A stretch of 64,000 nt of DNA from the NCBI RefSeq assembly GCF_005049285.1, contig NZ_SOSC01000008.1:86446-150445 (forward strand), written 5' to 3'. This DNA is from Halorientalis salina. Lineage in GTDB: Archaea; Halobacteriota; Halobacteria; Halobacteriales; Haloarculaceae. Shown in pieces: positions 58,682-64,000 of this stretch. The translations under genes were made by a program, and so were the position numbers. Every line of letters starts with the position of its first letter. The first letter of the stretch is position 1. The notes under the pieces are model-generated. The model had not been told where the DNA came from. It did not search any database and was given only the letters and a program-made list of their open reading frames with translations.

Positions 58682-59911
58682 ATGAACGGCAATAGCTTCG
58701 GTCGGCTCTTCCAGGTGACTACCTACGGGGAGAGTCACGGGGAGGCCATGGGCTGTACCGTCTCCGGCGTGCCCGCCGGCGTGGAACTCTCCGAGGAGGA
58801 GATCCAGCACGAACTCGACCGCCGGAAACCCGGCCAGTCGATGATCACCACCTCTCGCGGGGAACCGGACGAGGTGAAGATCAACAGCGGCGTCCAGGAC
58901 GGCTACACCACCGGGACGCCCGTCGGCATGGTCATCCAAAACAAGGACGCTCGCTCGGGCAAATACGAACCGTTCGTCACCGCACCGCGCCCGTCCCACG
59001 GCGACTACACGTACTCGGCGAAGTTCGGCACGCGCAACTGGGGCGGCGGCGGCCGATCCTCTGCAAGGGAGACCGTCAACTGGGTCGCCGCGGGCGCGAT
59101 CGCCCAGCAGGTGCTCGACGCCTCGGAGTACGACGTCCAGATCAAGGCCCACGTCAACCAGCTCGGCGACATCGAAGCCCCCGAGGTCTCTTTCGAGGAG
59201 ATGCTCGAACACACCGAAGAGAACGACGTGCGGTGTGCCCACCCCGAGACGGCCGAGGAGATGCGAGACCTTGCCGACCAGTACCAGAAAGAGGGCGACT
59301 CCATCGGCGGCTCGATCTACTTCGAGTGTCGGGGCGTGCCCCGCGGGCTTGGCGCACCGCGGTTCGATTCAGTTCCCGCACGACTCGGCAAGGCGATGTT
59401 CGCCATTCCGGCGGTAACTGCCTTCGAGTACGGCCTGGGTCGCGACGCCCGGGACGTGGCCGGCACCGAGCGCAACGAGGACTGGGAGTTCGACGACGGC
59501 GAGTCCTATCCTGATACCGTCAGCGAAGAAGGCGACCCGGTGCCGGTCGGCAACGACCACGGCGGCCTCCAGGGCGGTATCACGACCGGCGAACCGATCT
59601 ACGGCGAGGTCACCTGGCACGCGCCGACCTCGATCCCGAGCACGCAGACGACGGCCGACTGGGAGTCCGGCGAGCGCAAGGACATCCAGGTCGTCGGCCG
59701 CCACGACCCGGTCTTGCCACCGCGTGCGGTTCCGGTCGTCGAGTCGATGCTCGCCTGTACCGTGCTGGACTTCATGCTGCTCTCGGGCCGGATCAACCCC
59801 GACCGCGTCGACGGTCGCCCCGGGGAGTACGACACCGACTACCACCCGTCGAGTCCGCAGGACGATCCCGAGGACGCGGCGACGCGGGCAGAGCCGACCG
59901 ACAACGAGTAA
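58682..59911 (+). CDS. aroC: Chorismate synthase
   Basis: A 409-aa FMN-dependent enzyme that converts EPSP to chorismate. The hallmark GESHGEAMG is near 17-25, with RRKPGQSMITTSRGEPDEVKINSGV, RPSHGDYTYSAKFG, GGGRSSARETVNWVAAGA and the second hallmark GNDHGGLQGGITTGEPI. ATG 58682 fits the MNGNSFGRLFQVTTYGESHG start. A 197-bp spacer after aroA may hold its own promoter. A tail of about 30 residues beyond the family's usual end is acidic and haloarchaeal in style. Confidence 0.95.
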   Translation: MNGNSFGRLFQVTTYGESHGEAMGCTVSGVPAGVELSEEEIQHELDRRKPGQSMITTSRGEPDEVKINSGVQDGYTTGTPVGMVIQNKDARSGKYEPFVTAPRPSHGDYTYSAKFGTRNWGGGGRSSARETVNWVAAGAIAQQVLDASEYDVQIKAHVNQLGDIEAPEVSFEEMLEHTEENDVRCAHPETAEEMRDLADQYQKEGDSIGGSIYFECRGVPRGLGAPRFDSVPARLGKAMFAIPAVTAFEYGLGRDARDVAGTERNEDWEFDDGESYPDTVSEEGDPVPVGNDHGGLQGGITTGEPIYGEVTWHAPTSIPSTQTTADWESGERKDIQVVGRHDPVLPPRAVPVVESMLACTVLDFMLLSGRINPDRVDGRPGEYDTDYHPSSPQDDPEDAATRAEPTDNE

Positions 59912-60112
59912 TCAGGAGATCGAGATCCCTTCTTCCCGGAGTTTCCGCCACTGACTGCGGGCACACCGGGCCGTATCGACGAGGATGGCCAGGACGACGA
60001 CCAGGCCGAGCCACTTCAGCGGCGGGTACTGCGCGAACAGCGTCGTCGTCGCGTCGACCAGCGCGAAGCCGACCAGGTACGCCAGCATGAATATCCGTTT
60101 TGCGTGACCCAT
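59912..60112 (-). CDS. Small two-helix membrane protein
   Basis: A 66-aa protein: MGHAKRIFMLAYLVGFALVDATTTLFAQYPPLKWLGLVVVLAILVDTARCARSQWRKLREEG shows two helices (about 6-25 and 33-50) and a basic tail. The stop abuts the aroC stop with no spacer, convergent. I do not recognise the family. Confidence 0.6.
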   Translation of the reverse strand: MGHAKRIFMLAYLVGFALVDATTTLFAQYPPLKWLGLVVVLAILVDTARCARSQWRKLREEGISIS

Positions 60113-60217
60113 CAACACGGAGTACGGACTCGATCGTTGTCACGCTATCCCTTCTTTGCGCTCGCTGTGGTGTGAAATCACCGCGGAAGTTTTCCCCGCC
60201 CTCGCCCTGGGCCTGGT

Positions 60218-60850
60218 ATGGACGCGAACCAGGAACAGATATCCAACCCGTACGGGATGGACAGCGACTGTCGGAACTGTCCAGCCCTGTGTGAGACGCG
60301 CAGCCAGGTCGTCCACGGGTACGGCGACGTGGGGGCCGATTTCGTCTTCGTCGGTGAAGCGCCGGCCGAGGGAGCCGACCGGACGGGCCATCCCTTCACG
60401 GGTGACGCGGCCGGCGAAACGGTGCAAGACATTCTCGGCGCACTGGGCTTTTCGGAATCGCCGCCCGAAAGCGAGGAGCCGGATCTGGACAACGTCTACC
60501 TGACGTATCTGACCCGCTGTCGCGACCCGGACCGCCCCCCGAGCGACGAGGAGGTGCTGAACTGCGAGGGGTTCCTGACGGCCGAAATCCGAATGATAAA
60601 CCCCGAGATCATCGTCCCGGTGGGCCAGCGACCGCTGGAGGAACTCGCCTTCGAGTACACGACGACGAGTCCCGAGGAGTTCGACATCGAGCGAGACCAC
60701 GCGACGACGGTGCGGGGTCGCGGGTTCGAGTTGGTGCCGATGGTCGAACCCGAGGCCCTCTCCGCGGAGCAACGAACAGCGTTCAAGAAGACGGTATCGG
60801 AGTTGCTCGGTCGCGACTATCGGCAGACGAAGGGTCGACGGAGCCGATAA
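60218..60850 (+). CDS. Uracil-DNA-glycosylase superfamily protein (4Fe-4S type)
   Basis: A 210-aa protein of the family-4/5-like UDG superfamily. Motif I is GEAPAEGADRTGHPFTGDAAG (46-66), and the 4Fe-4S ligands Cys18, Cys21, Cys101 and Cys116 are in DCRNCPALC and TRCRDPDRPPSDEEVLNC. Active UDGs have an HPxxL-type motif near the C-terminus; here the position reads PMVEPEALS (177-181), with Glu where His is expected. Excision activity may therefore be lost or changed. Start 60218 is the first ATG before the Cys-rich segment. Confidence 0.75.
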   Translation: MDANQEQISNPYGMDSDCRNCPALCETRSQVVHGYGDVGADFVFVGEAPAEGADRTGHPFTGDAAGETVQDILGALGFSESPPESEEPDLDNVYLTYLTRCRDPDRPPSDEEVLNCEGFLTAEIRMINPEIIVPVGQRPLEELAFEYTTTSPEEFDIERDHATTVRGRGFELVPMVEPEALSAEQRTAFKKTVSELLGRDYRQTKGRRSR

Positions 60851-60866
60851 AACGCCGGAATCGGAC

Positions 60867-61091
60867 TTATTTCGGCGACCAGTAGGGGTTCGAGACGGAC
60901 GGTCGCGCGGAGATCGCCACCGCACTGACGACTGCGAGCGACACGAGCACGAGGCCGAGGACGACGGCCGAGACGATCCGATACTCGGAGTTCAGCGTTC
61001 GCAGCGACAGTTCGATACCGGCACCGACGACGAAAAACAGCGCCAGGAACGCGCCCAGGAACCCGAGCGCCTGTTTGGTTACGACGTTCAT
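60867..61091 (-). CDS. Small two-helix membrane protein
   Basis: A 74-aa protein with two hydrophobic helices (about 8-29 and 39-62) and an unusually aromatic, Pro-containing C-terminus (SNPYWSPK). It converges with the UDG-superfamily gene. I do not recognise the family. Confidence 0.6.
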   Translation of the reverse strand: MNVVTKQALGFLGAFLALFFVVGAGIELSLRTLNSEYRIVSAVVLGLVLVSLAVVSAVAISARPSVSNPYWSPK

Positions 61092-61181
61092 ACCGGTAGA
61101 TGCACGAGCGTCGACATAAAAGGGGGCGGTTCCGCCGACCGAAGCGGCGATTTCAAGAGTCGGCCGGTCCGAAGTACGGAC

Positions 61182-61937
61182 ATGACCACGGTCGCCGTTC
61201 TGGCAGCCCCGCCCCGTCCCGGACTCGTCCTGTCGGATCTCGCCGAAGAGACGCCACTCTCCCCGGAGGAGACAGCGGACCTCTACGCCGCGCTGTTGCG
61301 CGACAGCTGTCGCGCGGTCGAGGACAGCGGCGGCGAGTTGCTGGTGAACTTCCGCGCCGAGGACGACATCCCCGAGGAGTACGCGGGCGATCAGCCCTCG
61401 GAGGCGGAAGTCCGAGCGGCCGTTCGGCCGGTGCTAGAGAGTCCCGACGACGCGCGGTTCGAAGTACAGGTCGGTTCGACGTTCGCCGGCCGCGTCGGCA
61501 ACACCGTGACCCACCTTCTCGAAGAGGAGGACGTCAAGACCGCCGCGGCGATCGAGCCGACCGCGCCGTTCCTGGCCCGGCAGGTCATCGACAACGCGGC
61601 GATGAAACTCCGGCGGCACGAGGTCGTGCTCGGTCCCGCTACCGACGGGCGCGTCTACTACGCCGGCTTCGGCGACACGGTCGATTTCGACGACGCCTAC
61701 GGGCCGCCGACCCTCCGGACGCTGACGGACCGAGGGGTCGAGGCCGATCTTGAAGTCGGATTCCTGCCGATGCAACCGGTTCTGGAGACGGCGGCGGATC
61801 TGGTGACGGTCCTGAGCCACGTCCAGGCGCGACAGCGGGCGGGGCGGCAGGTCCCGACCCACACCGCAGCGTTCTTCGAGGAGACCGGGCTGGACGTGGT
61901 CGAGTCGGACGCCGGCCTCGAACTGTCTCGGGACTGA
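61182..61937 (+). CDS. DUF2064-type nucleotidyl/glycosyl transferase-fold protein
   Basis: A 251-aa protein of the DUF2064 group (GT-A/nucleotidyltransferase-like fold). The segment VVLGPATDGRVYYAGFGDTVDFDD corresponds to the family's conserved VLGPxxDGGYYLxG motif. The N-terminus begins directly with the fold (MTTVAVLAAPPRPGLVLSDL). The nucleotide-sugar substrate is not known. It lies immediately upstream of the tRNA-Ser gene with only about 40 bp between. Confidence 0.7.
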   Translation: MTTVAVLAAPPRPGLVLSDLAEETPLSPEETADLYAALLRDSCRAVEDSGGELLVNFRAEDDIPEEYAGDQPSEAEVRAAVRPVLESPDDARFEVQVGSTFAGRVGNTVTHLLEEEDVKTAAAIEPTAPFLARQVIDNAAMKLRRHEVVLGPATDGRVYYAGFGDTVDFDDAYGPPTLRTLTDRGVEADLEVGFLPMQPVLETAADLVTVLSHVQARQRAGRQVPTHTAAFFEETGLDVVESDAGLELSRD

Positions 61938-61947
61938 CCGACAACGC

Positions 61948-61953
61948 TTAAAA
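61948..61953 (+). promoter_or_regulatory. TATA box of the tRNA-Ser gene
   Basis: The sequence cttaaaac lies about 27-30 nt before the first base of the tRNA at 61979, the usual archaeal spacing. Confidence 0.5.
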
Positions 61954-61978
61954 CGAGGGGTGTAGAAATACGGGTGCC

Positions 61979-62062
61979 GGTGGGATAGCGAAGTGGCCTA
62001 ACGCGACTGCCTTGAGAGCAGTTGTCCTCACGGACTCTGGGGTTCGAATCCCCATCCCACCG
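61979..62062 (+). tRNA. tRNA-Ser (anticodon TGA)
   Basis: The acceptor stem ggtggga (61979-61985) pairs with tcccacc (62055-62061), and the discriminator base is G at 62062. The D-arm is GCG with CGC. The anticodon stem actgc/gcagt carries the loop cttgaga with anticodon TGA, reading UCA serine codons. The long variable arm (gtcc tcac ggac) is the class II feature of serine tRNAs. The T-arm is tgggg/cccca around ttcgaat. CCA is not encoded. Its 3' end is the attachment site repeated downstream at 62160 and 63332. Confidence 0.95.
62041..62062 (+). repeat. Attachment-type repeat within tRNA-Ser (att copy 1)
   Basis: The tRNA 3' end from the T-arm to the discriminator base (ggttcgaatccccatccca and the next three bases) recurs at 62160-62181 with one mismatch and at 63332-63353 exactly. 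It is the likely recombination site of a tyrosine-recombinase element. Confidence 0.65.
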
Positions 62063-62159
62063 CTTCTTCGCGAACGATAGTGAGCGTAGAGCAGTGCATG
62101 GGATTCGAACCCTGGAAGTCACAGCCCGCGCAGCGGAGCGAGCAGGAATGTCTTCCTCT

Positions 62160-62181
62160 GGTTCGAATCCCCATCTCACCG
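62160..62181 (+). repeat. Attachment-type repeat (att copy 2)
   Basis: The sequence ggttcgaatccccatctca and three further bases match the tRNA 3' end except for C to T at one position. It ends the small 120-bp segment. The preceding cgcagcggagcgagc resembles cgcagcgaagcgatgc, which precedes copy 3. Confidence 0.65.
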
Positions 62182-62422
62182 CTTTTATCGGCAGAATACT
62201 GCTCCGTAATACGATTTTTGACCCACACCATCAATGCTGGAAGCCTACATACCTCATTCACACTGGACTCTTGTTGGTAAATCTATTCTCAGATAGCCAC
62301 AGTCTAATCAAATCTCTATAATATGTTAGGACCTCTGCTGTCAGAAGTGCCGTAGCTGATTGGAAAATATGATTAGCAAAACCAATATTATCCAACCCCT
62401 CATAAACCAAGACAGTTGAGTG
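62182..62422 (+). other. AT-rich non-coding stretch before the membrane protein gene
   Basis: No reliable gene. The composition is markedly AT-rich relative to the chromosome. It contains possible promoter elements (for example tataatatgtt near 62320) upstream of the ATG at 62423. Confidence 0.4.
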
Positions 62423-63259
62423 ATGATCAAATTCGCAGGAATAGCTGTAAGAAGAGAAAGCCACAAACTGATTGTATCAAACGTCCCTGAAAAGTGGCAC
62501 CAATCTCTCAAAATTGGTGGAATATTACTTTCCGTTTTTGAACTGTCGATTGCCTTCCTGGGTATTTATGCTGCTTTGATTGGAAATACGTTCAGTCTAC
62601 CATTTATCACATTGATTCTGGCAGTCTTGTTATTCGTTGAATTGGGGAGGCCAGACATAGAGATTCAGTACGATTATTCATATATTTCACCCGCGATGAC
62701 TCTGGGCCCAGGTGGGAAATCAAGTAGGCACCACGATCCACCGCTGGGGATATTCCAAGTGGAATACTTAGATGATGAGGGTCAACCTATCCCAGATGAA
62801 GAATTAGGATTGTATGGTAGTGAGTCAGTCAATGTAGAAATTCCTAACGGGAATCTCAAGATGATGGTGGAAAGTGGTGAAGCAGATTTTGGCCTTGAAC
62901 TACCATTTCCTGCTCGTAAAATCTCTCTCTCGGGCGAAGAACAGGATTACCAATTTGATGACCTCGGTAAAAACGAAGAACGGCCATTAGAAGATCAGGA
63001 CGAACTTGCAGAGGCATTGACCCGAAATGAGGCAACCATTTCGTTCGATATTCGCCGAGATGAACTGTTCTCGTGGGGGCGCATTTTACAAGCTGAAGCC
63101 GCTGACGACAGCAAGACCATTGAGGTAGTCTCGACAGAAGAGCGCATAGAGTTTCGTTACAGCCAAGATGACTTTGCTCATACAATTAGTGTTGATAAGA
63201 GTGAATTACCCCCGGTGACTGGTATGATGTCATCCTGCAGTGGGAGCCGGGAGAGTTGA
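62423..63259 (+). CDS. Hypothetical two-helix membrane protein in the tRNA-Ser element
   Basis: A 278-aa protein from ATG 62423 (a GTG at 62420 is also possible). Two hydrophobic helices lie near 28-55 and 58-75 (IGGILLSVFELSIAFLGIYAAL; LPFITLILAVLLFVELG), followed by a cytosolic or external domain of about 200 residues rich in strands (DIEIQYDYSYISPAMTLGPGG; FRYSQDDFAHTISVDK). Codon and base use are AT-rich and unlike the flanking genes. I do not recognise the family. Its context suggests an accessory gene of the integrated element. Confidence 0.6.
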   Translation: MIKFAGIAVRRESHKLIVSNVPEKWHQSLKIGGILLSVFELSIAFLGIYAALIGNTFSLPFITLILAVLLFVELGRPDIEIQYDYSYISPAMTLGPGGKSSRHHDPPLGIFQVEYLDDEGQPIPDEELGLYGSESVNVEIPNGNLKMMVESGEADFGLELPFPARKISLSGEEQDYQFDDLGKNEERPLEDQDELAEALTRNEATISFDIRRDELFSWGRILQAEAADDSKTIEVVSTEERIEFRYSQDDFAHTISVDKSELPPVTGMMSSCSGSRES

Positions 63260-63331
63260 ATATGCACATTGGTCCTACGACTCCAAACTAGATCTCTACT
63301 CGCAGCGAAGCGATGCCGACCGTCTCCACTT

Positions 63332-63353
63332 GGTTCGAATCCCCATCCCACCG
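63332..63353 (+). repeat. Attachment-type repeat (att copy 3)
   Basis: An exact 22-base match to the tRNA 3' end (ggttcgaatccccatccca and the next three bases), preceded by cgcagcgaagcgatgc. It marks the outer end of the AT-rich element. Confidence 0.7.
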
Positions 63354-63480
63354 TCTTCTGCCGCGAGCAACCTGCGAGCGGCGAATACGTACATAGGGAT
63401 TTCTTGCCAAACGCAGTGAGAGATTAGTGTCTGTTTTCTGCCAGAATCGCGCGTGTTCAACTGATGCGGTAGCGCGGAGT

Positions 63481-63521
63481 CCCCTTCCTCAAGCGCGAGC
63501 GAAGCGAGCGGTAGGGAGGGG
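63481..63521. repeat. Hairpin at the likely left end of the TnpB element
   Basis: ccccttcct (63481-63489) pairs with agggagggg (63513-63521), nine pairs with one G-T wobble, around a loop holding gcgagcgaagcgagcg. From memory, such hairpins with GCGAGCGAAGCGAG-type loops lie upstream of many haloarchaeal TnpB genes and mark the element end. Confidence 0.6.
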
Positions 63522-63588
63522 AGGAGCGCGTTCGTATAGCTGGCCATTTCCCCCCATCGATAAATAGCCACGGGGCTACATTGAACAT

Positions 63589-64000
63589 GTGGCAGACGAC
63601 TACGTGCGTCGGACGGCAATCACCCGCCTCTCGGTAGATGGCGAGCAACGCGATTTGCTTGAAGACACCATCTCCGAGTGGAAACGGGGCTGCCAAATCG
63701 CCACGGACCTCGCGTGGGGACGGTGCAACACCAAGAGTGACGTGCAACCCCTCGCCTACGATTCTGTGCGCGAAGATACCGACCTCGGGAGTCAGCACGC
63801 GATTCTCGCCACTCACCAAGCCGCACAAGCCATCACCGGCTGTCTCGAACGCCGGTCGAAGGGCAAGAAGGTAAGCAAGCCGACGTTCACCGCACCGACC
63901 GTGAAATACGATACGCGGACGATGACGGTGTTCGATGACGACACCGTATCCCTCTCTACAACGAAGAGTCGGGTCCGGTGTCCGCTCGACCTTCCCGACG
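63589..64000 (+). CDS. tnpB: TnpB-type (IS200/IS605-family) protein, N-terminal part
   Basis: An open frame from GTG 63589 to the window edge encodes 137 residues of the TnpB/OrfB N-terminus: VADDYVRRTAITRLSVDGEQRDLLEDTISEWKRGCQIATDLAW, then an AILATHQAAQAITGCLERR helix and KGKKVSKPTFTAPTVKYDTRTMTVF. The RuvC catalytic residues and zinc finger would lie beyond 64000. TnpB is an RNA-guided nuclease encoded by IS605-type and TnpB-only elements. The initiator is GTG because no upstream in-frame ATG exists. No tnpA lies upstream in this window. Confidence 0.85.
   Translation, partial: MADDYVRRTAITRLSVDGEQRDLLEDTISEWKRGCQIATDLAWGRCNTKSDVQPLAYDSVREDTDLGSQHAILATHQAAQAITGCLERRSKGKKVSKPTFTAPTVKYDTRTMTVFDDDTVSLSTTKSRVRCPLDLPD

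Larger units (their letters stand above)
62063..63353. mobile_element. Integrated-element remnant downstream of tRNA-Ser
   Basis: Three copies of the tRNA 3'-end sequence divide this stretch into a 120-bp part (62063-62184) and a 1.17-kb part (62185-63353). The larger part is AT-rich, far from the GC-rich neighbours, and holds one hypothetical membrane protein gene. No integrase is seen, so the element is a decayed or partial remnant, or its integrase gene lies outside. A fragment at 62099-62113 resembles the T-arm on the opposite strand. Confidence 0.6.
63260..63588 (+). other. Region between the element and the TnpB-type gene
   Basis: No credible gene on either strand. It holds the third tRNA 3'-end repeat (63332-63353), then non-coding sequence, and the hairpin at 63481-63521 close to the TnpB-type start. 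I see no TnpA (Y1 transposase) here. Confidence 0.5.

Noticed and set aside
61979..62261. Short open frames across the tRNA-Ser and its repeats on both strands
   Set aside because: They only reflect translation of tRNA and attachment-repeat sequence; no start signal or protein features.
1..64000. CRISPR arrays, rRNA operons and complete insertion sequences
   Set aside because: I found no regularly spaced repeat array and no rRNA sequence. The only transposon-type gene is the TnpB-type fragment at the right edge.

Overview
This is a GC-rich, densely coded chromosomal segment from a haloarchaeon (class Halobacteria). The predicted proteins are acidic, rich in Asp and Glu. The gene set is typical of the group: Tat-exported halocyanins, KorAB 2-oxoacid:ferredoxin oxidoreductase, methylmalonyl-CoA mutase large chain, many CoA ligases, PilB/PilC pilus genes with archaeal class III signal peptides, orphan membrane histidine kinases, and AT-rich TATA boxes about 25-30 nt before start codons that imply leaderless mRNAs. 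The genus cannot be fixed from the sequence alone.

Layout. 1-2.5 kb: the start of a PHP-domain gene, a small winged-helix regulator overlapping a membrane protein gene, UspA, and a membrane-anchored halocyanin. 2.6-7.1 kb: an R2lox-type ferritin-like oxidase, an MrfA-like DEVH helicase, and a renalase-like FAD protein. 7.1-9.7 kb: a radical SAM/SPASM enzyme with a 79-aa PaaB-like partner, divergent from a lipoprotein halocyanin across a palindrome, then two small membrane proteins. 9.7-16 kb: an acyl-CoA ligase, UspA behind a perfect 20-bp palindrome, mcmA, and a large secreted surface protein. 16-26 kb: signalling and central metabolism, with two histidine kinases, a DICT protein, a CBS-ParB-like protein, a TrkA-N/DHH phosphoesterase, Lrp and korAB. 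26-38 kb: acyl-CoA dehydrogenase, two further CoA ligases, CheC, O-methyltransferase, BtpA, a thioredoxin-like protein, small membrane proteins, and an Lrp-aminotransferase pair.

38.7-51.4 kb is a type IV pilus-like surface module. PilB, PilC and five small or large pilin-like proteins (one with PKD and LamG domains) form one overlapping operon. A convergent gene encodes a pilin-type signal followed by a von Willebrand A domain, resembling a pilus-tip adhesin. 51.5-61.9 kb: SurE, an Rsm22-like methyltransferase with tyrA, a lipoprotein, an M24 peptidase, aroA and aroC (aromatic amino-acid pathway), a UDG-superfamily protein and a DUF2064 protein.

The right end is a tRNA-Ser(TGA) whose 3' end is repeated twice downstream. 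The repeats bracket AT-rich DNA with an unrecognised gene, which reads as an integrated-element remnant. A TnpB-type gene then runs off the window.

Points I consider most worth following: two unlinked 78-nt elements with identical symmetric architecture but different arm sequences, each ending exactly in the stop codon of a gene; the radical SAM/PaaB-like/halocyanin locus; the vWA pilin next to the pilus operon; the TrkA-N/DHH phosphoesterase beside a CBS-ParB-like protein; and the nested attachment-site repeats at tRNA-Ser.
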